A stretch of DNA of 64,000 bases from Luteibacter anthropi. Lineage in GTDB: Bacteria; Pseudomonadota; Gammaproteobacteria; Xanthomonadales; Rhodanobacteraceae. The stretch is taken from NCBI RefSeq assembly GCF_011759365.1, contig NZ_JAARLZ010000003.1:310001-374000 (forward strand), given 5' to 3'. Below, one piece after another: positions 27,698 through 35,585 of the stretch (position 1 is the stretch's first letter; each line of letters starts with the position of its first letter). Position numbers and translations under genes: made by a program. Below the pieces are notes generated by a model that worked only from the letters and a program-made list of their open reading frames with translations, did no database searches and was not told the DNA's origin.

Positions 27698-28255
27698 TCA
27701 GGCCGAAACGACAGGTGTTACCCGACGCCGCCCTTCATCGTCATAGACCACGACATGAAGCCCTTCTTCCGCCACAGGCGCGACAAAGTACTGCGTGATC
27801 TGCGCAAACTCCGCTTCCGTAGCCTGGAACGGGTGCTCACCTCGGGCATTGCGTGCATGTAGCCGGGCGAGACACACCGCGTCGCTCACGTCCAGATAGT
27901 GAAGCCGGTGCCCGCAGCCAGCCTGCGACGCAATATTACGTCCCCATGCACGCGAGGCCACCGTATTGAACGGAAAATCGAGCACGACGCAGATGCCCGA
28001 CGCCAGTATCCTTGTCACGTGCTCCACCATGGCATCCTTCAAACGCCTTGAGCAGCGGATGTAATCATCGATCGACCGGATGTCATCGGGATAAAGCCGG
28101 GATAGCCACACGTCTTCGCTGATCGCCACATGCCTCACCTCGCCGGCCAGGTGCGCGGTCAAGGTCGATTTTCCGGCTGCGATTTTTCCGCACACCATGT
28201 GGAGAATCGCTGTGTTCTGCTCTACTGCGGCATCGCCTTTTGTCGACGTATACAT
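27698..28255 (-). CDS. AAA/P-loop kinase-like ATPase
   Basis: This 185-aa P-loop protein has the Walker A motif CGKIAAGKSTL near residue 25, a putative catalytic Asp after strand 2 (VAISEDVWLSRLYPDD), VVLDFPFN (Walker B-like) and a lid Arg region (LARLHARNARGEHPF). This matches the AAA_33/zeta-toxin-like group of small-molecule kinases. The substrate is unknown. No antitoxin partner is adjacent, so a toxin role is not supported. A terminator-like hairpin lies 30 bp upstream of its start. Confidence 0.75.
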   Translation of the reverse strand: MYTSTKGDAAVEQNTAILHMVCGKIAAGKSTLTAHLAGEVRHVAISEDVWLSRLYPDDIRSIDDYIRCSRRLKDAMVEHVTRILASGICVVLDFPFNTVASRAWGRNIASQAGCGHRLHYLDVSDAVCLARLHARNARGEHPFQATEAEFAQITQYFVAPVAEEGLHVVVYDDEGRRRVTPVVSA

Positions 28256-28286
28256 TTCCAGGTTCTCCGTGTGGTGCCCAGAAAGC

Positions 28287-28314
28287 AAAAACCCGCCATC
28301 CGGGCGGGTTTTCG
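28287..28314. terminator. terminator-like hairpin in the leader of the P-loop gene
   Basis: AAAAACCCGCC / GGCGGGTTTT stem with A and T tracts on either side. On the minus strand it lies just 5' of the P-loop kinase gene, with no gene upstream to terminate, so it may be an attenuator. On the plus strand it could simply stop read-through. Confidence 0.6.
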
Positions 28315-28671
28315 TGACTTTTTCCAGTCGATGGCTACCCCGCCGTTTAAGGGACAGCGCCAATAATGAAAGGGGCATTCGACGGGTGCATGGGCTCACA
28401 TTAATGGAAGGAGCCCACGCCCGCAAGACGATGCCCACGCCATATCCCGGAACGCATCCATACGCTGGGTCGTCCAGATGCGGTACGCAAGATAAAGCAA
28501 GGAAGAATGCTGATAGAAGTTCGCAATTCGGTTGCCGGGAAACGAAATATTTTTGTAGGAGCGCGCCTTGCGCGCGACCGGTTGTGCCGTTATTCCCGGT
28601 CGCGCGCAAGGCGCGCTCCTACAAACGCACGCTAGAATCGGCGCTCTCGTCGCTACCTGCTTCCTGAGCCC
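28315..28671. repeat. intergenic region with REP pair
   Basis: No gene is supported in this ~350-bp gap. The distinct feature is a tight inverted REP pair at 28,555-28,622 (GTAGGAGCGCGCC ... GCGCTCCTAC) with only ~16 bp between copies, 50 bp upstream of ynfA. Confidence 0.8.
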
Positions 28672-29004
28672 ATGGCTGAATTCTCCTGGCGTGTCGTCCT
28701 TTTCGTCCTGACCGCCCTGGCGGAGATCGTGGGCTGCTACCTACCCTGGCTGGTGCTTCGCCAATCGAAGCCGCTATGGCTTCTTATTCCGGCAGCACTC
28801 GCCCTCGCGGCATTCGCATGGCTGCTGACCCTGCACCCTACGGCTGCCGGACGCACCTATGCAGCGTACGGCGGCATCTACATCGCCGTGGCACTGGCGT
28901 GGCTTGCTCTCGTCGAAGGCGTGCGGCTCACGGCATGGGACATGGTTGGCGCAGCCATCGCCCTGGCTGGCATGACGATCATCGTCATCCAGCCTGCGCA
29001 TTGA
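28672..29004 (+). CDS. ynfA: YnfA-family (UPF0060) small membrane protein
   Basis: This 110-aa inner-membrane protein has four predicted helices ([70 protein letters not shown]) and the family motif [12 protein letters not shown]. YnfA proteins resemble small multidrug-resistance transporters and are often linked to efflux, though their physiological substrate is unsettled. It appears monocistronic. Confidence 0.93.
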   Translation: MAEFSWRVVLFVLTALAEIVGCYLPWLVLRQSKPLWLLIPAALALAAFAWLLTLHPTAAGRTYAAYGGIYIAVALAWLALVEGVRLTAWDMVGAAIALAGMTIIVIQPAH

Positions 29005-29451
29005 CGAGATTCGGTCGCCCAGGCGCGATTGAGACCGTGCATCGATGACTGGTGTACGGGTACCCCACAGTGAGCATCGCCTTAAATGCAGGCTATGTGC
29101 CCCGCAATGCACGCAAGTCATACGAAGAACAGCCTCGGCAAGACTGGCAGCCATATCAATGGTCCCAGGCATCTCATGACTGACGTACCCCCAGGGAAGC
29201 TCCCTGTAGACGCTATCGCCGTCCGCCGCCGAATATATGCCTGGATACCGGCATGGTTGCCGAGAAGAAGCGAGGATCCTGATCTTTCATGGTAAATGCC
29301 ATCGCATTGCGAAGCATTCCCCTACCTGCTGGATTTGAGCACCTTCAGGCAGGCAAGCACCACTCACGGCAACATGGCCTTCACCCTGTCGCAGAAGCTG
29401 ACCGATTGTCTCTTGATGGCCTGGGCGAAGCCAGCTGGTTGTAAACCATGG
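29005..29451. other. intergenic region, no gene supported
   Basis: 447 bp between ynfA and the convergent hydrolase gene. Short open frames (up to ~78 codons) have no recognisable sequence, signal or ribosome site. I see no repeat or terminator of note. Confidence 0.5.
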
Positions 29452-30540
29452 CTAGTCAGCACCTGCCTTTCGCACCAAGGCATCAACTGCCTTAGACGCC
29501 TGGTCGTCGGTAAAATCACAGTGACCATCCCCTGTCGGATCGAGCACGGTAAGCCACTTACCGTTTCCCGCCGCCCTGATCTGCTTCGGGTACACATCAT
29601 GGAATCTGGCTGGAATAGTCTGGTCGAACGTATTCCACTGCATCACGAGCGGAACTTCGATATGCCCCGTCAGGGTGACATTGCGCCTGGCATAGGCGAT
29701 TGCTTCCGGCGAGGCGCTATAGCGATGTACCTTCTGGTTGAACGAAACGTCGTCACCAAAGCCCTCGTACCTCTCCTTTCGATTGTCGACAGGCATGCCG
29801 CCCGCACGTTTTTCAATTTCACGAAGGCCCATGTAATACAGGGCCAACGTCGGCAACGTCTCCGGCCTCTCTTCCAGACGCTTTGCCAGTATGGCGGCCT
29901 CCTTCGGGTGCGCCTCCAGCGCCTCGGCAATCACGTCGGGTGCAATCGCCGGCGGAGAATCGGCCGCCGCCAGGTCGGGAATGACGCCCGGTATCAACGC
30001 ATCAAATGCCACCAGAGGCGTCACTATGCCTCGGGCCAGGAAGTCCGGTGTAGACACCGTTAACCCGCAGGTGATCATGGCGCCGGTATACGCATGGGGA
30101 TAACGCTCGATGCTTGCAGCTACAGCCAGACCACCCAGCGAAAAGCCATAGATATACGTGTGGTTGGGCTGGACATAGGTTCGGACAAAGTACTGGCGGA
30201 GCCGCTCGTTGTCGGCAATGGCATCGCCCACCGCCCACCCCTGCGATGAAAACTGGCTCTGGGCAACAGCGAATCCTTTGTTGAGGAATACAGGGGTCGT
30301 ATCCGCCGCCGTCATCGGTGACGACACAGGGGCTCCCACGGGCTGATAGCCATGCATGAGCATGACAAGATCGCCGTTCCAGTTGGCTGGGATATCGATG
30401 CGGTAGAGGGCACCGTGCAACTTGCCCGTATAGACGCCAGGATTGGGCTTTTCGGCACGGGCAGGCAACGAAGCACCGGCACTGCACATGGCCACGACCA
30501 GGCCGAATCCCGCGACCTTGCGTAATGCTGTAAAGATCAT
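29452..30540 (-). CDS. secreted alpha/beta hydrolase
   Basis: This ~362-aa exported alpha/beta-hydrolase-fold protein has a signal peptide (GFGLVVAMCSAGASLPARA). The oxyanion-side motif is VMLMHGYQPVG, the nucleophile elbow is YGFSLGGLAV (Ser in GxSxG), an acidic residue lies in NTFDQTIP, and a candidate catalytic His is in GDGHCDF. The substrate is unknown; tannase/esterase-like or peptidase-like activity is possible. The ATG at 30540 is chosen over an upstream one because it begins a standard signal peptide. Confidence 0.8.
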   Translation of the reverse strand: MIFTALRKVAGFGLVVAMCSAGASLPARAEKPNPGVYTGKLHGALYRIDIPANWNGDLVMLMHGYQPVGAPVSSPMTAADTTPVFLNKGFAVAQSQFSSQGWAVGDAIADNERLRQYFVRTYVQPNHTYIYGFSLGGLAVAASIERYPHAYTGAMITCGLTVSTPDFLARGIVTPLVAFDALIPGVIPDLAAADSPPAIAPDVIAEALEAHPKEAAILAKRLEERPETLPTLALYYMGLREIEKRAGGMPVDNRKERYEGFGDDVSFNQKVHRYSASPEAIAYARRNVTLTGHIEVPLVMQWNTFDQTIPARFHDVYPKQIRAAGNGKWLTVLDPTGDGHCDFTDDQASKAVDALVRKAGAD

Positions 30541-30630
30541 TTCATCACTCCCGGTGGTCAAACAGGGCGCAGGAATACCTGTCCGGCCACGACGTGGTCG
30601 CCAGCGTCAACTGCGCAATGGGGTTAAGCC

Positions 30631-32220
30631 TCAGGAATCAGGCGGAGAAGCCATGGGCGAGTACCGGACGGCATTCGCCAGGGTGCCGTCCTCATCGACC
30701 ACCAGCATGATGGTTTCATCGCCGTTCTTGCGTTTGACCCGATAGGTATCGGAACCAAACTCGTTGACACCGGTGAACGCGTAGGACTGAACTGGTCCGA
30801 TACGGGCAAGGTATTTTTCGCGCGATTCTTTCTGCTGCTGACGCTGCCAGGCGAGTTCAGGGCTCATACCGACGCCACTGTCGGGGTCGCTCAGAAGCAG
30901 GCGCAACGCTTTCTCGCTACCAGCAAAAGGCTTTTGTGCCTTGATGCGAGCGGCGAGTGCACGATGGATCCGTTGTGCGGTTACCTCGTCGATGCGAGGC
31001 CGATCAAGTATGGCGCGACCTCCCTGGGTGGCGATCAAGCGTATGGCGTGCCCGGAGGTATCCATCACAAAATGCACGGCCAGCGCATCGCTGCCTTGCA
31101 CCGTGAACTGGTCACCGCCAGCGCGAACGAGTTGAAATGGCCTCGGCGCGGCCATCTGGCCACTTATGCTGACCGATAGGCCATCGGCGGTCCTTGTTAC
31201 TTCGATAAGTGAAACAGGACTTATCTGATAGAAACCGGTATAGCGATCCGACGTGTCCGGGCTCGACGTCACCGACGACCGCATGCCTGACCGACTCGCA
31301 TCGGGCGGAGTGAGCTGCGCCGCAACCACCGCCATGTTGATCGAAAGACATAGGAAGATCGCAGCCGATCCGCGCGCCCACTTGCCTTGCTTGCGCAGCA
31401 TCTGGCGCATACGAGATTCAAGAAACGCCACAGAGTCGCTCATCGCGGGAAGCAGGGGAATATGCCTCGACTTCTGCTGGCCGACGTAGAGCAGTGTTTC
31501 ACAATAGCCTGCAACGTCACATCCGCCCTGAAGCACCCGTGCATCGCAGTCCATCTCGATGGCACGACGCAGCCTGTGAAACTGCCACCACAACAGGCCA
31601 TTCCACGGCATCAGTACCAGTAGCACCAGGGCAACGGCGATGACATACGGGTCACGGGCTTGCAAATGTGAGCGTTCGTGAGTCAGCGCGTGGCCCTGTT
31701 GCTCCGGGCTCATCTGGAGAAGCCACTCGGGCACGACGATCTGCGGATGGATCAAGCCGACGACGGCTGGACCTGTGTCGGGTGCAATGCACACACGCTC
31801 GCCATGTACCATGCCGTGACGCCAGCCGCGCTTGCGACGCGATACCCAGGCCACGCCAAAGGAGAGCATCAGCAGCATGATTACCGATGCCGACAGCCAT
31901 AGGCCGATAGCGACAGCATCGGCACTGATGGACCACCCATACACAGGGATGTCGTCGAGGTGGATCTGCGTCAAGGGAGTTCGAATGGACGTGGTATCAC
32001 TCAATACCAGCGCTGCCGTCGTCCTGTCGCCGGCAGCGCTGCCGGGAAGCTGTATCGATGCGCAGGCGATCACTATGGGCACCACCAGCGATCCAAGCAT
32101 CGACACCACCCATGGCCACCTCGTCGGCACTCCCCTGCCCTTGGCGGCCCGTTCTGCCATGAATGCTGCCGTGGTCAGTGCCAGGGTCACCAAGGCGGCA
32201 TACAGCATCCAGGCAAACAT
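30631..32220 (-). CDS. BlaR1-type M56 membrane metallopeptidase/sensor
   Basis: This 529-aa protein has four membrane segments and an M56 zinc peptidase domain with the HExxH motif in ALTHERSHLQARDP. EMDCDARVL may provide the downstream acidic ligand. In BlaR1/MecR1 this peptidase relays a signal to destroy the BlaI repressor. Here the C-terminal ~220 residues are not a penicillin-binding domain, so the sensed signal is probably not a beta-lactam. Its ATG overlaps the blaI stop (ATGA), showing translational coupling. Confidence 0.85.
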   Translation of the reverse strand: MFAWMLYAALVTLALTTAAFMAERAAKGRGVPTRWPWVVSMLGSLVVPIVIACASIQLPGSAAGDRTTAALVLSDTTSIRTPLTQIHLDDIPVYGWSISADAVAIGLWLSASVIMLLMLSFGVAWVSRRKRGWRHGMVHGERVCIAPDTGPAVVGLIHPQIVVPEWLLQMSPEQQGHALTHERSHLQARDPYVIAVALVLLVLMPWNGLLWWQFHRLRRAIEMDCDARVLQGGCDVAGYCETLLYVGQQKSRHIPLLPAMSDSVAFLESRMRQMLRKQGKWARGSAAIFLCLSINMAVVAAQLTPPDASRSGMRSSVTSSPDTSDRYTGFYQISPVSLIEVTRTADGLSVSISGQMAAPRPFQLVRAGGDQFTVQGSDALAVHFVMDTSGHAIRLIATQGGRAILDRPRIDEVTAQRIHRALAARIKAQKPFAGSEKALRLLLSDPDSGVGMSPELAWQRQQQKESREKYLARIGPVQSYAFTGVNEFGSDTYRVKRKNGDETIMLVVDEDGTLANAVRYSPMASPPDS

Positions 32221-32594
32221 CAGGATTCATCCTCGCCGGAACGTTCGGCCAGAAGCCGGCGCATGCGCTGGATCTGCTCCGCGCTGAGTTTCTGCTCCGA
32301 CACCATGTGCGAGAAAAGCAGCTCTGCCGAGCCTTTGAACAGCTTATCCGTCAGGTGCTGAATCGCGTTTCGCCGCGCCGCCTTCTGCTTCACGCTGGCG
32401 AAATAGCGGTGGCCCCGGCCCTCTTCCTGGTGCCCTACGTAGCCTTTGCTCTCCAGCACACGCAGTACCGTCAGGACCGTGGTGTACGCAAGGTCATCAC
32501 CCAGGCGCTCGCGGACCTCCGCTACCAGGCATGGGCCCTGATCCCAGAGCACCTGCATGATGTCGGCTTCGCGATCGGTCAATGAGATTTTCAT
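32220..32594 (-). CDS. blaI: BlaI/MecI-family repressor
   Basis: This 124-aa winged-helix repressor has SLTDREADIMQVLWDQGP, the recognition region AYTTVLTVLRVLESKGYV and a C-terminal dimerisation helix (LFSHMVSEQKLSAEQIQ). It should bind the two ACTAT-N4-ATAGT dyads upstream of its own gene and repress the blaI-blaR1-hydrolase run. Release would depend on the neighbouring M56 peptidase. No beta-lactamase gene is adjacent. Confidence 0.92.
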   Translation of the reverse strand: MKISLTDREADIMQVLWDQGPCLVAEVRERLGDDLAYTTVLTVLRVLESKGYVGHQEEGRGHRYFASVKQKAARRNAIQHLTDKLFKGSAELLFSHMVSEQKLSAEQIQRMRRLLAERSGEDES

Positions 32595-32611
32595 GTCTCC
32601 GGCCCGTTCTT

Positions 32612-32666
32612 ACTATGAGGATAGTTATTACCTGCCCAGAAGGCGCAAGTCAACTATGTAAATAGT
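32612..32666. promoter_or_regulatory. tandem BlaI operators
   Basis: Two identical-type dyads, ACTAT-GAGG-ATAGT at 32,612-32,625 and ACTAT-GTAA-ATAGT at 32,653-32,666, lie 18-72 bp upstream of blaI, with centres 41 bp (about four helical turns) apart. The TACTAT/ATAGTA core is close to known BlaI/MecI operator half-sites (TACA/TGTA type). The promoter presumably lies between or under them. Confidence 0.75.
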
Positions 32667-32832
32667 AGATGGGCACACCGCGGTCCTCCTGAGTGTCAAG
32701 CACAGGCCCGTCACGGATACTGAGGGCCGGCCACTAACTAAAGATTGACCAAGGTATGCCGATAACGCTGATTTACGGGGTGCTGATTACCGGACAGTGC
32801 TGGGTAGCCATGCGCGGAGATCACACGAATCG

Positions 32833-33210
32833 ATGGACCGCCCGATCATGAAGCAATGTCCGCCAGCTATTCCGTCGATCAAGTATTCGACCATACGTGA
32901 CACAGGACTCTCATTTTCCTGCACGTTCTGCTTTACAGAGGGAAGGGAAGCAATCCAGCTCGCCACCATTCTCAGCCATCTGGCCGTCAACGATGTGCTT
33001 GGCACACCCCTTCCGGACGCAGACGGTGGACTGGACGTACGTCGGACGAGAGACGGATATGAGAAGAAGGTTGGGCGCCACGGCTGCCATGGCACCTGGA
33101 CGGCGACAACAGCCAGCGAGGCCGTGGATTGGCTTCTGCCTGGAGCGGTCTATGCGGTGAAGTTCGCGGGGCACGGTTACGGTGGAACAATCGAGTTCCA
33201 TAAAGGCTGA
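32833..33210 (+). CDS. hypothetical protein
   Basis: A ~125-aa open frame with composition like a real soluble protein (STIRDTGLSFSCTFCFTEGR, ATILSHLAVNDVLGTPLP, GAVYAVKFAGHGYGGTIEF). No family is recognised. Start candidates are ATGs at 32833 and 32848. It lies between the blaI operator region and tRNA-Leu and is the last protein gene before the ICE. Its sequence could derive from an earlier island at this tRNA cluster, but this is not shown. Confidence 0.45.
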   Translation: MDRPIMKQCPPAIPSIKYSTIRDTGLSFSCTFCFTEGREAIQLATILSHLAVNDVLGTPLPDADGGLDVRRTRDGYEKKVGRHGCHGTWTATTASEAVDWLLPGAVYAVKFAGHGYGGTIEFHKG

Positions 33211-33336
33211 CGGCTGCGCTTACTCGACGTTCGCGACGTCGACGTGCCGGTTGCGAACACGCCCGAAGAGAAGTGATTTTTACGGGCAAGAGAAGCCAGG
33301 ATCGTTGCGATCCGCTAAACCCGTTGAAGGACAACA

Positions 33337-33420
33337 TGCCCGGAGTGGGACTCGAACCCACATACCCTTGCGGATGAGGGATTTTAAGTCCCTTGCGTCT
33401 ACCGATTTCGCCATCCGGGC
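33337..33420 (-). tRNA. tRNA-Leu (TAA anticodon)
   Basis: The minus strand folds as a class II tRNA of 84 nt with acceptor GCCCGGA/TCCGGGC, anticodon loop CTTAAAA (anticodon TAA), a long variable arm (CATCCGCAAGGGTATG region) and T arm GGGTTCGAGTCCC. CCA is not encoded. It is the third member of a Gly-Cys-Leu tRNA cluster in which the tRNA-Gly has been displaced by the ICE. Confidence 0.95.
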
Positions 33421-33423
33421 GGA

Positions 33424-33459
33424 AAGAAAAAAGGCGCACCGCTGTTGCGGATGCGCCTT
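33424..33459 (-). terminator. hairpin/terminator between tRNA-Cys and tRNA-Leu
   Basis: On the minus strand AAGGCGCA / TGCGCCTT is followed by TTTTCTTT, a Rho-independent-type structure 10 bp after the 3' end of tRNA-Cys. Confidence 0.75.
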
Positions 33460-33468
33460 GGAATGCGA

Positions 33469-33542
33469 TGGAGGCCGAGGTCGGAATCGAACCGGCGTAC
33501 GCGGATTTGCAGTCCGCTGCATGACCACTCTGCCACCCGGCC
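33469..33542 (-). tRNA. tRNA-Cys (GCA anticodon)
   Basis: A 74-nt cloverleaf on the minus strand: acceptor GGCCGGG/CTCGGCC, anticodon stem GCGGA/TCCGC around CTGCAAA (anticodon GCA), T arm with GTTCGATTCC, U73 discriminator and encoded CCA. Confidence 0.96.
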
Positions 33543-33575
33543 ATCGCTTGCGCACGCGGAGAGTATCCGATAGCG

Positions 33576-33610
33576 CTTAAAAAACAAAACCTCGGGTTTG
33601 CCGAGGCTTT
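33576..33610 (-). terminator. original tRNA-Gly terminator, now orphaned
   Basis: On the minus strand GCCTCGG / CCGAGG is followed by TTTTGTTTTTT. It lies 10 bp downstream of the tRNA-Gly 3'-end repeat at 33,620-33,637, the normal place for that tRNA's terminator. The upstream part of the tRNA gene has been replaced by the ICE. Confidence 0.8.
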
Positions 33611-33619
33611 GTGGATATC

Positions 33620-33637
33620 TGGAGCGGGAAACGAGAC
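33620..33637 (-). other. ICE attachment site (distal att)
   Basis: On the minus strand the 18 bp GTCTCGTTTCCCGCTCCA equal the 3' end of tRNA-Gly, as in the intact tRNA-Gly copy at 18,826. Upstream sequence does not continue the tRNA, so this is a partial duplicate. ICEclc-family elements integrate in the last 18 bp of tRNA-Gly and leave such a repeat at the end away from the integrase. The orientation predicts an intact tRNA-Gly plus integrase past 64,000. Confidence 0.88.
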
Positions 33638-34465
33638 AGGCACTAGGGCGCTAAATCCTTGTTTCCCAATCACATTCTTCGCCGCCGTGAGCAGCGAAGG
33701 CCTGAATTATAGCCTTGTTCTTCGCCCTCGGCAACAAAACTCATCCAACAACTTCCATCAGCGTCCAAGGACTGCCATTTCATCCCCTGACAACCGACGC
33801 AGAATACACGGCTACCAGAGGCCCGCCCCTGCAACGCCGCTCGACACTCAGGTCTCCTTGCGTCAGGAATGGCATCAGCATCGAACGTTGAGACCGCGCT
33901 TGGTTTGATGCCGTGCGCACCACAGCCCAAGGCTGTTCGTGATGAAGGCCAAGCGGCGAGCAAGGAAAGATGGGGCGCATGTTCACATCACCTGGTCAGC
34001 TGGCGACCGTGTGGGAGCGGCGCGCAACAGCCTCAAACTGGCCACAGCCCAGGATCGCTGGATGCTATGTCGATATATCAGGATGCCAGAACAAGCATCA
34101 CACGCGCGGTTTTCTCTGCGTCCCTCTGGACGTTGAGCAACGACTGCGCCCCAGCGCGACTTGTGAAACCGTAGGGATATCAGACCATAGCGAATCGGTC
34201 TTGATACGCCTGACGCACCCCATGACGCTGGCACCGTGAGCGCCATTGTCGAGCGTGCTTCTTCCTTGTTACTCGACGGGCCGGCAACTGGTCGATTCTT
34301 GCACATTGAGCAAGAGAGGGCCACCTGTGGCGGATGCCATGATCTCGTCCGCCCACGTTCCGGGGCATTCGTCCCTGGCATCCGCCACAGGCATAACGAC
34401 ACAACAGCCCTTGGCAGGGCGAGAAAGGAGCCGGTGATGTAGCGCTTCCGAAAGGAGACGAAAAC
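33638..34465. other. ICE end region without supported genes, with a 16-bp inverted repeat
   Basis: About 830 bp between the att site and the first ICE gene. Open frames on both strands are short and featureless. The one clear element is a perfect 16-bp inverted repeat, CCTGTGGCGGATGCCA (34,324-34,339) and its complement (34,376-34,391), separated by 36 bp. Possible roles are a ParB or regulator binding site, part of a transfer origin, or a relic of an insertion. Confidence 0.55.
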
Positions 34466-35212
34466 ATGCACAAGGAGCCACCATTATCAAAGGTGTTCTA
34501 TCGTCCCATCGAAGCTGCCATACGGTGGGCTGGGTTGTTGCGGTACAAGGCGTCGATCCTCGCCTCGATCGCATCACCGCGGTGCCTGCCGCAGACATTG
34601 GACTGCCCGCGATGGAACGAGTGTCGGCTGTACTCGGAACGCATCTACGACGGCATCCTCAACTCGGAACTGCCCTTTGGCAAGAACGGGATCACGCTCA
34701 ATGACCCAGAGTTGGTGAGTTCACCCGATCTGACCATCCGCCACGTCGATCTGAAACGCTGGATGCGCACTCACTATCCTGAGCATCGACCCGGATTCCT
34801 GTTCAGCCGCAGCGAGCGCATGGCGCATCCCTCCATCACCCTGGAAACAGGACAGGCAATCCTGCTGGAACGGCAGGCTCTGCAGGCCGCGCTGGACCAT
34901 AGCCGGCGTGAGATGCGCAAACTTCAAGCGCAACACGAAGCCTTGCTCAAGCAGTCCGCGGTGCTGTTGGCATCCAAGCAGTGCGCGATCAGTGATCGAG
35001 CGGAGACCACGTACCTGAACATCATCGGTGGCATGCTGACGCTGATGCTGGGTCAATCCCCATCGGGTGTGCCGTACTCCAGCTTCAAGACGCAGGAGGC
35101 AATCGTCACCGCATTGCTCGCCCACTATGGCGGCACCATGGGCATCACGGAGCGAACCTTGAACGGCAAGTTCGCCAACGCCAGGAAGAATGTGCGTAGC
35201 GCAGCCGCGTGA
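34466..35212 (+). CDS. ICE-borne hypothetical protein
   Basis: This 248-aa protein has a good ribosome site (AAGGAG about 9 bp upstream). The N-terminal half is soluble (CPRWNECRLYSERIYDGIL, VSSPDLTIRHVDLKRWMRTH). A coiled-coil-like helix spans residues 130-175 (ALDHSRREMRKLQAQHEALL). A conserved-looking C-terminal segment follows (TYLNIIGGMLTLMLGQSPSG, GGTMGITERTLNGKFANARK). I do not recognise a named family. It lies between att and alpA, where ICEclc-type elements often carry a small regulatory or maintenance gene. Confidence 0.7.
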   Translation: MHKEPPLSKVFYRPIEAAIRWAGLLRYKASILASIASPRCLPQTLDCPRWNECRLYSERIYDGILNSELPFGKNGITLNDPELVSSPDLTIRHVDLKRWMRTHYPEHRPGFLFSRSERMAHPSITLETGQAILLERQALQAALDHSRREMRKLQAQHEALLKQSAVLLASKQCAISDRAETTYLNIIGGMLTLMLGQSPSGVPYSSFKTQEAIVTALLAHYGGTMGITERTLNGKFANARKNVRSAAA

Positions 35213-35243
35213 ATTCTTCCATCTTGTATGTGCAGTCTCGGAG

Positions 35244-35257
35244 ATTGCATTTGCAAT
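35244..35257. promoter_or_regulatory. operator-like dyad upstream of alpA
   Basis: ATTGCAT and TTGCAAT form a perfect 14-bp palindrome in a locally AT-rich gap 74 bp upstream of the alpA start. This gap should contain the promoter of the alpA-parA-parB operon (the PinR-like position in ICEclc). The binding protein is unknown. Confidence 0.4.
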
Positions 35258-35330
35258 GTCTTTTTGCAGCCATGTCTATTGAATAGAGGTCACGCCAACA
35301 AACGCCACTGAGCGTTCAGGAGTGACCGCC

Positions 35331-35543
35331 ATGTCGCAAGTACCTGTACTGCCACCGCACGAGCGCCGCATCCTGCGGCTCGATGAAGTTGAAGCGAAGT
35401 CCGGCTTCAAACGCGCCCACATCTACAACCTGATGAAGAAGCGCCAGTTTCCACAGGCGTTGCGCCTTGGCGTGCGCGCGGTGGGCTGGGATTCGGTCGA
35501 GATCGATCAGTGGATCGCCGAACGCCTTAACAACCGCACCTGA
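35331..35543 (+). CDS. alpA: AlpA-family excisionase-like regulator
   Basis: This 70-aa MerR-like winged-helix protein of the AlpA/phage excisionase family has ILRLDEVEAKSGFKRAHIYN and LMKKRQFPQALRLGVRAVGW, and a C-terminal SVEIDQWIAERL helix. AlpA proteins in P4-like and ICEclc-like islands regulate integrase expression and excision. AGGAG lies 8 bp before the ATG. It begins the operon that continues with parA. Confidence 0.92.
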   Translation: MSQVPVLPPHERRILRLDEVEAKSGFKRAHIYNLMKKRQFPQALRLGVRAVGWDSVEIDQWIAERLNNRT

Positions 35544-35585
35544 CTCGCTCCCCCTCGGACTTCCCATCGCCAAACGGAGAGCGCC

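Noticed and set aside
27698..28255. Zeta-toxin assignment for the P-loop kinase
   Set aside because: No epsilon-type antitoxin is adjacent and the sequence only fits the general AAA_33 kinase pattern.
30631..32220. Beta-lactam resistance locus
   Set aside because: BlaI/BlaR1-type genes are present, but no beta-lactamase and no penicillin-binding sensor domain is visible.
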